NCBI GenBank assembly: GCA_018970825.1
Contig: JAGWVP010000253.1
Span: forward strand, 1 to 5,240
Source of the DNA: a bacterium
Lineage (GTDB): Bacteria > Desulfobacterota > Binatia > UBA12015
Direction: 5' to 3'
Length of the DNA: 5,240 bases
The notes beneath the pieces were generated by a model. That model ran no database searches, had not been told where the DNA came from, and saw nothing but the letters and a program-made list of their open reading frames with translations. Both the position numbers and the translations under genes were made by a program. This document shows positions 1 through 5,203 of the stretch, in pieces; position 1 is the first letter of the stretch, and each line of letters begins with the position of its first letter.

Positions 1-1
1 G

Positions 2-520
2 ACGGCAGGGGGGAAGGGGGGACGCGAGCCGGGCCCGACCGAGCCCGACCAGGGCATCTGGCAGGGGCGACGGATCGCCCGGCGGTACGTCTCACCCGAC
101 GAGATGGTGGTGCTCGTCGGGCGAAGTGCCGAGGACAACGACCTGCTGTCGCTCCGGCTCGCCTCGCCACGCGACTTCTGGCTCCACGTCGCGAGCGGTC
201 CCGGGTCCCACGTGGTGGTACGCAATCCCGAGGGACTTCGGCGGCTCCCTCGCGAGACCCAGCGTTTCGCGGCGGGGCTCGCCGCCGCCCACTCGAGCGC
301 GCGTGCGGGCGGCCGGGTGGCCGTGCACCTGGCCTTCGCGGGCGAGGTGAGCAAGCCCCGCGGCTTCGCCCCGGGAAAGGTCGAGATCCGGCGCTGGGAC
401 ACCGTCGTGGCGAGCCCGCTCCACCTCGCCGCGGAGGAGGCTGGCCCCCCCGGTCCGACCGAGGGTGCCCCCGGGAACGACCGCCCGCCGCGGCCGGCGG
501 GCGGTCGACGGGGCAGATGA
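2..520 (+). CDS. NFACT-R domain RNA-binding protein, 5'-partial (RqcH C-terminal domain type)
   Basis: The reading frame is open from the window edge to TGA at 518-520, giving 172 visible residues. The NFACT-R signature is clear: RRYVSPDE then VGRSAEDNDLL, then DFWLHVASGPGSHVVVRNP, then KPRGFAPGKVEIRRWDTV. In known members (RqcH/NEMF/Tae2) this domain sits at the C-terminus and binds RNA, in RqcH on the 60S/50S-tRNA complex during ribosome quality control. Many bacteria also have short stand-alone NFACT-R proteins. The first in-frame ATG is at 104, but the family-typical residues GRRIARRYVSPDE are encoded before it and no ATG, GTG or TTG occurs in frame in 2-103. The true start is therefore outside the window. 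The basic, glycine-rich residues at the left edge (GGKGGR) suggest a short stand-alone protein beginning a few codons upstream, though a full NFACT-N/CC protein cannot be excluded. The tail after about residue 140 is Pro/Gly/Arg-rich and overlaps a strong hairpin. Family assignment is firm; exact role is not. Confidence 0.87.
   Translation, partial: TAGGKGGREPGPTEPDQGIWQGRRIARRYVSPDEMVVLVGRSAEDNDLLSLRLASPRDFWLHVASGPGSHVVVRNPEGLRRLPRETQRFAAGLAAAHSSARAGGRVAVHLAFAGEVSKPRGFAPGKVEIRRWDTVVASPLHLAAEEAGPPGPTEGAPGNDRPPRPAGGRRGR
478..507. repeat. Perfect 13-bp inverted repeat (hairpin) in the 3' end of the NFACT-R gene
   Basis: Left arm 478-490 (CGACCGCCCGCCG) is exactly complementary to right arm 495-507, with a 4-nt loop CGGC. 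It lies inside the coding frame (the DRPPRPAGGRR tail) and ends 10 nt before the stop codon. No T-tract follows, so it is not a classical intrinsic terminator. It could protect the 3' end of the mRNA, slow ribosomes, or end transcription without a U-tract. The structure is directly visible; any function is inference. Confidence 0.6.
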
Positions 521-532
521 CCCGACCGCGGC

Positions 533-563
533 CTCCGGCTGGCGGAGTCGGCCCCTAGGGGCC
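533..563. repeat. Two small hairpins after the NFACT-R stop codon
   Basis: CTCCG at 533-537 pairs with CGGAG at 543-547 around a 5-nt loop. It is followed by the perfect 14-nt palindrome GGCCCCTAGGGGCC at 550-563, centred on the infrequent CCTAGG. Together they could form a transcript 3' end for the upstream gene, or the palindrome could be a protein-binding site just ahead of the promoter at 592-620. There is no run of T after either, so terminator function is only a guess. Confidence 0.3.
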
Positions 564-591
564 TCGTTCGCCACGGATTCGGCGATTTTCC

Positions 592-620
592 TTGACTTTG
601 GAATCCGCGGGACGGATAAC
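592..620 (+). promoter_or_regulatory. Sigma70-like promoter (TTGACT - 17 nt - GATAAC)
   Basis: The -35 hexamer TTGACT (592-597) matches the consensus at 5 of 6 positions. The -10 hexamer GATAAC (615-620) matches at 4 of 6, and the 17-nt spacing is ideal. It stands out in a very GC-rich region and is preceded by a locally AT-richer stretch (GATTTTCC just upstream). Transcription would begin near 626-628 and give a leader of about 100 nt in front of the small gene at 727. It may also feed the operon at 963, because no better promoter is visible between them. Strength and sigma factor are inferred from consensus only. Confidence 0.55.
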
Positions 621-629
621 CCGCTCTCG

Positions 630-720
630 CCCCGATCGGGTCTCACCCTACGGGCTCTTCCACAATCTCGAAACGGCAACTCACCGCCCACCGCCGTCCG
701 GCGGAGGCGAGTGATCGGGG
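630..720 (+). promoter_or_regulatory. Structured leader of the small membrane protein gene
   Basis: CCCCGATC at 630-637 is exactly complementary to GATCGGGG at 713-720, and the latter contains the only Shine-Dalgarno-like stretch (GGGGAA, 717-722) at a fitting distance from the ATG at 727. Inside the enclosed loop, CCGCCG (691-696) and CGGCGG (699-704) form a compact hairpin. A closed form would hide the ribosome binding site. It matches no riboswitch class I recognise, and chance pairing is easy in GC-rich DNA. Confidence 0.3.
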
Positions 721-726
721 AACCCC

Positions 727-831
727 ATGCAGACCACGGCACCACGGACCACGAAGACCCTGAGCTTCACCGACGTCCTGACGGGAATCGCGCTCGTCGC
801 GACGATCATCGGCGGTCTCCTCACGCTCTGA
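727..831 (+). CDS. 34-residue single-span membrane protein, unknown function
   Basis: ATG at 727 to TGA at 829-831 encodes 34 residues. The N-terminal part is polar, Thr-rich and basic (MQTTAPRTTKT, Arg7 and Lys10). The C-terminal half is one hydrophobic stretch, VLTGIALVATIIGGLLTL (residues 17-34), long enough for one membrane helix and ending at the stop codon. By hand count about 29 of 33 codons after the start end in G or C, against about 55 % at second positions, as expected for a real gene in a GC-rich genome. GGGGAA ends 4 nt before the ATG as a weak ribosome binding site. The GGAGG at 703-707 is too far away. A good promoter lies about 100 nt upstream. It does not match small subunits I know such as KdpF, CydX or CcoQ. 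Topology would be N-in by the positive-inside rule. It could be a regulator or accessory subunit of a membrane complex, or a chance frame. Confidence 0.45.
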   Translation: MQTTAPRTTKTLSFTDVLTGIALVATIIGGLLTL

Positions 832-862
832 TCGGCGCTCCCTCCCGGCGCGGGGTCGCGTC

Positions 863-872
863 GGAAATTTCC
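863..872. repeat. AT-rich palindrome GGAAATTTCC in the intergenic region
   Basis: A perfect 10-bp palindrome (863-872) with an AAATTT centre is the most AT-rich spot between 832 and 962, about 90 bp before the operon start codon. A repressor or activator dimer could use such a site, but nothing else in the window supports one. The rest of 832-962 apart from this and the repeats at 902-959 shows no feature. Confidence 0.2.
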
Positions 873-901
873 CGATTGTCGCAGGTTCGGCCCCGCGGCT
901 A

Positions 902-959
902 GATCGTCGCTGAACACCGGCTCCGCCCGTCGCGGGGCTCGGTCGACGATCGGAGCCGG
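902..959 (+). promoter_or_regulatory. Leader of the operon with two competing inverted repeats over the ribosome binding site
   Basis: GATCGTCG (902-909) is complementary to CGACGATC (944-951), and CCGGCTCCG (917-925) is complementary to CGGAGCCGG (951-959). The two helices cross, so they form either alternative structures or a pseudoknot. The second covers GGAG at 952-955, which is the best-spaced Shine-Dalgarno for the ATG at 963, and runs into the abutting GGAGG at 958-962. This arrangement could couple translation of the operon to leader folding. Complementarity is seen; regulation is inference. Confidence 0.3.
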
Positions 960-962
960 AGG

Positions 963-1982
963 ATGGCAGCCTGTCTTCAGAACCTCACCGTTGCGCCCCG
1001 TGTCGGCGTGCGCCCCGGGTGGGCAGGTGAACGGGGGACCCGGGCCTTCGTGGCCGCGGCAGTCGCGCTCCTCGCGGCCTTCCCCGCCTTCGGGGCCGAC
1101 GTCCCCGGCGGCGGGCCGAAGTCGCGGGACTGCGTCTCGATCTTCCGGACCGACGCGACCCCGACGTCGGGAGGCTCCTCGATCCGTTGCCGTGACGGCG
1201 ACCCGGCTTGCGATGCCGACGGAGAGGTGAACGGGGCCTGCGCCTTCTCGGTGCGGGTCTGCGCGAACAGCACGCGCGATGCATCCTCCTGCCTTTCCCC
1301 GGGGGTCGAGGAGATCGCCGTCGCCCACGCGCTCGACGACGGCGACCCGCTCTTCGACCCGGACTTCCAGGCGCTCCAGACGAGGATCGAGGGACTCGAC
1401 CTCCCGAGCACGTCGCAGGACGCATGTACGACGGCGTCGCGGATCGTCGTACGACTCGAAGGGCCGCTCGCCGGCAACCGCTGCCGCGGGGACCGCAAGA
1501 CGATTCGCACCCGTGCCGTGTCGCTCCCGATTCCCGGCATCGGCCGCATCGAGGACGCCGACGTCCTTCGCCTGTCGTGCGCTCCCGCCGCCGATTCCTG
1601 CGTGCCGACGACCCTCTTCGACGGCACCCTGGACCGGATCCAGAAGCAGGTGTTCGACCGGTCGTGCGCGCTCTCCGGCTGCCACGACTCGCAGACCCGG
1701 ATGGCGGGGCTCCTGCTCGAGGTCGGGGCCTCGTGGTCGAACCTCGTGGGCGTCATGTCGACGAACTCGGTCGCCGCCGACCTCGGCTGGCAGCGGGTGA
1801 CACCCGCGGACGGCGCCGCGAGTTTCCTGCTCCGCAAGGTTTCCGGCGACCTCGGTGCGGGGCTCGGCGAGCGCATGCCCTACCGTCGCAAGGCGCTCTC
1901 CTCCCGGCTCGTCGAAATCCTCCGCCTGTGGATCGAGGCGGGCGCGCCCGCGAGCGGGTGGGTCCCCGGAACCGAGGACTGA
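963..1982 (+). CDS. Exported Cys-rich protein with C-terminal cytochrome-c-like domain (CX4CH)
   Basis: This is a 339-residue protein. A Sec-type signal is likely: basic residues (R17, R24, R27), then a hydrophobic core AFVAAAVALLAAFPAF and a small-residue cleavage region near residues 44-45, with no lipobox cysteine. Residues 57-213 are Cys-rich (C57, 76, 83, 93, 100, 110, 155, 174, 206, 213) and contain the acidic motif DGDPACDADGEVNGAC, a type I associate with secreted proteins of deltaproteobacterial lineages. From about residue 220 a cytochrome-c-like region follows: CALSGCH (C235, C240, H241), then SWSNLVGV, then GERMP (M305) and LRLWIEAGAP near the end. In this family such CX4CH plus distal RMP methionine domains are taken as haem-c sites; haem attachment here is inferred. 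GGAG at 952-955 lies 7 nt before the ATG. The n-region is long, so GTG at 1008 is an alternative start. It is followed after 1 nt by the DUF1800 gene. No catalytic activity can be assigned. Confidence 0.85.
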   Translation: MAACLQNLTVAPRVGVRPGWAGERGTRAFVAAAVALLAAFPAFGADVPGGGPKSRDCVSIFRTDATPTSGGSSIRCRDGDPACDADGEVNGACAFSVRVCANSTRDASSCLSPGVEEIAVAHALDDGDPLFDPDFQALQTRIEGLDLPSTSQDACTTASRIVVRLEGPLAGNRCRGDRKTIRTRAVSLPIPGIGRIEDADVLRLSCAPAADSCVPTTLFDGTLDRIQKQVFDRSCALSGCHDSQTRMAGLLLEVGASWSNLVGVMSTNSVAADLGWQRVTPADGAASFLLRKVSGDLGAGLGERMPYRRKALSSRLVEILRLWIEAGAPASGWVPGTED

Positions 1983-1983
1983 C

Positions 1984-3507
1984 ATGGGCGGCGAGGCGAC
2001 CCTCCTCGACCGGCGGGCGGCCCGCCATCTCCTGCGACGCACCGGTTTCGGTGCGAGCGAGCGGGTGGTGGACCGCTGGCTGCGCCTCGGCACGACCCGC
2101 GGACAGGCTGCCGACGAGCTCGTGTCCTTCACCCCCTCAGGCTTCAAGCCGGGCGGGCGTTCGCTCTCCGAACTGCACAACAACTGGGTCAAGTACCTCG
2201 TCAAGGCCCGGTCGGGACTGAACGAGAAGCTCGTCCTGTTCTGGCACGACCACTTCGCGACCTCGTTCGGCAAGGTCGGCGACGAACTCCTCGTCGGGCG
2301 CCAGAACCAGATGCTCCGCAAGGCGTGCCGCGGCAGCATGGTCGACCTCGTGAAGGCGGTGAACCGCGACCCCGCGATGATGATCTTCCTCGACACCGTG
2401 AAGAACTCGAAGGTCGAGCCGAACGAGAACTACGGCCGCGAGATGCTCGAGCTCTTCACGATCGGCACGACCGACCTCGACGGCCGCCGCAACTACTCCG
2501 ACCAGAAGGACCCGGCCGCCATCGCGCGCGCGTTCTCGGGCTGGGGCATCGACCGCGCGAGCGGTGCCGCGGTGTTCCGCGACTCCCGCCACGACACGCA
2601 GGCGGCCTACCCGGGACGAGGGCCGAAGGTCCTGTTCGCCGCCGACGACGCGAGCCCGCAGGGCTACGGGGGCTTCGGCCCGTCCGGGGCGAGTTTCGCC
2701 GACCTGGGCGAGGGAGCGCAGGAGATCGACCGGGTGACCGAGATCGTCTTCGCCCACCGCGACGGGGATGGTGTTTCCACCGTGGCGCGGCGCACCGCGA
2801 AGCGGCTCTTCGAGTTCTTCGCCTACGGCGCCTACCGGGACGCCTCCGGCGTCGACCGGGGCGGTTTCGCCTCGCCCGAAGCCGGGTCGGAGGAACGGAC
2901 CGCGATCGACCAGGTGGTGTCCGCGTCGGGATTCGCCACCGGCTGGAACGTCGGGGCGCTCGTCCGAGAGATCCTCGTGCACGACGCCTTCTACGCGAGC
3001 CTCGCGGACCCGGCGCGCAAGTCGGTGAAGTGGCCGGTCGACTTCGTGGTCGCGACGCTCAAGGTGCTCGGAGTGAAGCTGATGGGGCGCGAGTCGCGCG
3101 TCCCGGGACTCGGCGACCGGAGCGTCTACACCCACCTCTCGAACATGGGACAGGTCGTGCTGAACCCGCCGAGCGTGTTCGGCTGGGAGTGGGAAGGCGC
3201 ATGGGTCGGCAGCCAGTCGCTGCTCGCCCGCTTCGGCTTCGCGCGCGACGTCTACACCGCGCGATCGACCGGCGGGATGCGGCCCGAGAAGCTCGTCGCC
3301 GCCTCGCTCGTGCAGCCGGGCGACGTGGTGGACGCGGTCACGGACCTGCTCGGCGTGCGCGACGACCTCTCGGCGGCGGAGCGATCGGTGCTGGTGGGCT
3401 ACCTCGGCACGGGACCGGTGAACCTGCTCGACCCGGTCACGGTGGACAAGAAACTGCGCGGGCTCTTCGGCCTCGTGCTGCAGTCGCCGGCCTACCAGTT
3501 GCATTGA
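1984..3507 (+). CDS. DUF1800 family protein
   Basis: This 507-residue protein, a normal length for the family, shows the DUF1800 (PF08811) landmarks in order: HLLRRTGFGAS (15-25), LVLFWHDHFATS (83-94), NENYGREMLELFTIG (147-161), IARAFSGWGID (180-190), FRDSRHD (198-204), KRLFEFFA (273-280), WPVDFVVATLKVLGV (350-364) and LNPPSVFGWEWEGAWVGSQ (393-411). The family's biochemical function is unknown. It occurs very often directly before a DUF1501 gene, as here. The ATG at 1984 is 1 nt after the stop of the preceding gene, with GAGGA at 1974-1978 as ribosome binding site inside that gene, so translational coupling is likely. Homology begins near residue 10, supporting this start. No signal peptide is visible, unlike both neighbours, so location is open. 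The conserved acidic and histidine residues (H88, H90, E148, E153, H203) could be catalytic or metal-binding, but that is inference. No truncation or frameshift is seen. Confidence 0.93.
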   Translation: MGGEATLLDRRAARHLLRRTGFGASERVVDRWLRLGTTRGQAADELVSFTPSGFKPGGRSLSELHNNWVKYLVKARSGLNEKLVLFWHDHFATSFGKVGDELLVGRQNQMLRKACRGSMVDLVKAVNRDPAMMIFLDTVKNSKVEPNENYGREMLELFTIGTTDLDGRRNYSDQKDPAAIARAFSGWGIDRASGAAVFRDSRHDTQAAYPGRGPKVLFAADDASPQGYGGFGPSGASFADLGEGAQEIDRVTEIVFAHRDGDGVSTVARRTAKRLFEFFAYGAYRDASGVDRGGFASPEAGSEERTAIDQVVSASGFATGWNVGALVREILVHDAFYASLADPARKSVKWPVDFVVATLKVLGVKLMGRESRVPGLGDRSVYTHLSNMGQVVLNPPSVFGWEWEGAWVGSQSLLARFGFARDVYTARSTGGMRPEKLVAASLVQPGDVVDAVTDLLGVRDDLSAAERSVLVGYLGTGPVNLLDPVTVDKKLRGLFGLVLQSPAYQLH

Positions 3508-3520
3508 GGGGAGCGGGCCG

Positions 3521-5047
3521 ATGGACCGACGACGATTTCTCTCCCGCACCGCCGGGCTCACCGCCGGAGCCCTGCTCGGGCCGGGGCTCTTCTCGCACCG
3601 TCTCGTGCGGGGTGCCCTCGCGGCCCAGGGCGACCGCTACCTCGTCTCGCTCGTGCTCGACGGCGGCAACGACGGGCTCAACACGATCGTCCCGATGGAC
3701 GACGGTGCGGGCTCCCTCCGATCGGACTACGAGGTGGCGCGACTCGCCGGCAGCGGCGGGCTGCGCCTGCCCGTCGCCGGGACGAACGCGCTCCTCCCGC
3801 TCTCGGTCGCGGGACTCTCCGGGCGCGATCCGAACACAGGCGCGGAACTGGGCATGCACCCGGGCCTCGGCGGCTTCGTGCCCGGGGCGGTCGAGGCTTC
3901 GGGCGACCCCGGCCATGGCGGTCTCCACGCGCTCTGGACCGCCGGCAAGGTCGCGGTCGTGCAGGGCTGCGGTTTCCCGGACTACAACTTGTCCCACGAC
4001 GAGGCCCGGCGCGTCTTCCACACGGCGAACCCGCGCGGCCTCGCGTCGCTCGCGACCACCGGCTGGCTCGGGCGCACGCTCGCCCGCCCCGGGGCCGGCT
4101 TCGGTGCGACCGACGTCCCGGCGCTGAACCTGCGCGACTCCGTGGCGGGCGAGTTCCGCCAGCACGCGACGAGCGTCGCCGCCGCGCGCCGCCTCTCGGA
4201 CTTCACGATGCCGCGGGACGTTTCCGCCTACTCCTCGGACCACGCGGCCAAGCTCGCTGCGATCCAGGCGCTCTATGCAGCCCAGTCGAGCCGCCCGGGT
4301 CCCTGGCGGGAGCTGGGCGATGCCGGCACCGCGACGTTCCGGTGCATGGACGTCTTCCCCGCGGCGAGCCGCCTCTACCTGTCCGATCGCTCCGCATGGT
4401 CGGCCGGGTACGACAAGATGGCGCTCGGCACCGGCCGCGACCTCCGCGAGGTCGCGAAGGCGATCTACGCCCGCGAGTCGGGCGACGAGCAGGTCCAGGC
4501 CTTCGCCTTCCGGGTCGACAACGGCGGCTACGACACCCACTCCGACCAGGGCGGGGCGGACCCGGCCGGACAGCACTGGGCGCTGCACGCGGAACTCGGC
4601 GCATCGCTCAAGCACTTCTTCGACGATCTCGCCGACATGGGCGGCGGCGTCGACCGGAGGGTCGCGGTGGTGGTCTGGAGCGAGTTTTCGCGCCGGGTCC
4701 GGCAGAACGAGACAGGCACCGACCACGGCTCGCAGGGCCCGATGTTCGTGATCGGCGGCGGGGTGAACGGCGGCGTCTACGGAAACCACCCGAACGTCGC
4801 AGCCTCGGATCTCGGCAGCGACGGCAACACGCGCTACCGCCAGGGCAGCCATGATTTCCGCTCGACCGACGTGCGAGACGTCTACGGCACGCTCCTCGTG
4901 CAGTGGCTCGGCGTGCCGGCCTCGGCCGTGCTCGACCCGGCCGCAGGCATCCTTCGCCTCGACGACGGTCCCGCAGACGCTCGCTGGACGGTCGCCGACT
5001 TCGACCTGCGACGCGCCTCCGACGGCGCGCCGTTGTTCGCGGCCTGA
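3521..5047 (+). CDS. DUF1501 family protein with Tat signal (alkaline phosphatase/sulfatase-like fold)
   Basis: This is a 508-residue protein. The N-terminus DRRRFLSRTAGLTAGALLG carries a twin-arginine motif followed by a weakly hydrophobic stretch and a probable ALA cleavage site near residue 34, so export in folded form by Tat is expected. DUF1501 (PF07394) landmarks are LVLDGGNDGLNTIVP (44-58), GMHPGLGG (111-118), VVQGCGFPDYNLSHDEARR (146-164), NGGYDTHSDQ (334-343), WSEFSRR (386-392), NETGTDHG (396-403) and STDVRDVYGTLL (448-459). The family belongs to the alkaline phosphatase/sulfatase-like superfamily. D47, D51, H340, D401 and H402 are good candidates for metal ligands by analogy, not proven. 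The start follows GGGGAG (3508-3513) by 7 nt and lies 13 nt after the DUF1800 stop, so it is the third gene of the operon. Substrate is unknown. Family assignment is firm. Confidence 0.94.
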   Translation: MDRRRFLSRTAGLTAGALLGPGLFSHRLVRGALAAQGDRYLVSLVLDGGNDGLNTIVPMDDGAGSLRSDYEVARLAGSGGLRLPVAGTNALLPLSVAGLSGRDPNTGAELGMHPGLGGFVPGAVEASGDPGHGGLHALWTAGKVAVVQGCGFPDYNLSHDEARRVFHTANPRGLASLATTGWLGRTLARPGAGFGATDVPALNLRDSVAGEFRQHATSVAAARRLSDFTMPRDVSAYSSDHAAKLAAIQALYAAQSSRPGPWRELGDAGTATFRCMDVFPAASRLYLSDRSAWSAGYDKMALGTGRDLREVAKAIYARESGDEQVQAFAFRVDNGGYDTHSDQGGADPAGQHWALHAELGASLKHFFDDLADMGGGVDRRVAVVVWSEFSRRVRQNETGTDHGSQGPMFVIGGGVNGGVYGNHPNVAASDLGSDGNTRYRQGSHDFRSTDVRDVYGTLLVQWLGVPASAVLDPAAGILRLDDGPADARWTVADFDLRRASDGAPLFAA

Positions 5048-5063
5048 GCCGTCGCGGGACGGC
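5048..5063 (+). repeat. Hairpin directly after the DUF1501 stop codon
   Basis: GCCGTC (5048-5053) pairs perfectly with GACGGC (5058-5063) around the 4-nt loop GCGG, starting on the base after TGA (5045-5047). No T-tract follows. It may protect the operon mRNA 3' end or act in termination; a hairpin this short can also arise by chance. Confidence 0.3.
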
Positions 5064-5108
5064 GGACTCTCCCGCCACCCGTTTCGCACCCGCGATCTGA
5101 CCCCCGGC

Positions 5109-5136
5109 GGGGGAGGGCCTCGTTGCGGGGAAGGGG
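5109..5136 (+). other. Cluster of four G runs (possible G-quadruplex)
   Basis: Runs of 5, 3, 4 and 4 G (5109-5113, 5115-5117, 5127-5130, 5133-5136) are separated by 1, 9 and 2 nt on the + strand, in the non-coding stretch after the operon. The run pattern fits a three-tetrad quadruplex with one long loop. C-rich neighbours on both sides (5101-5105 and 5141-5148) could pair with the G runs instead. Confidence 0.3.
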
Positions 5137-5203
5137 CGCCCGCCCCCCGGGCGATGCCCGCCATGGTCGGGAGGGAGTCGAAACCCGGGGGAAGATTCGC
5201 CGC

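Noticed and set aside
881..895. tRNA-like GGTTCGG (T-arm resemblance)
   Set aside because: The flanking bases do not form the 5-bp T stem and no acceptor or anticodon arm can be found around it.
465..902. 145-codon + strand frame through the intergenic region
   Set aside because: It crosses the promoter and the leader, has no motif, and its Arg/His/Pro-rich product looks like translated non-coding DNA. The 34-codon gene in another frame fits better.
876..905. Possible promoter TTGTCG - 18 nt - TAGATC ahead of the operon
   Set aside because: Only 4/6 and 3/6 matches with suboptimal spacing; too weak to list as a feature, though an operon-specific promoter may still exist here.
681..2396. Long open frame on the - strand (571 codons)
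   Set aside because: Arg/Pro/Ala-rich composition with no domain signal. It lies antisense to the cytochrome-like and DUF1800 genes, which carry clear family motifs, and long antisense frames are normal at this GC content.
2325..4127. 600-codon + strand frame running across the DUF1800/DUF1501 junction
   Set aside because: Out of frame with two well-supported genes and extremely Arg-rich low-complexity; a GC-bias shadow.
2137..5164. Two further long - strand open frames (2137-3561 and 3437-5164)
   Set aside because: They mirror the DUF1800 and DUF1501 genes, show skewed Arg/Glu/Val/Gly/His composition and no recognisable motif.
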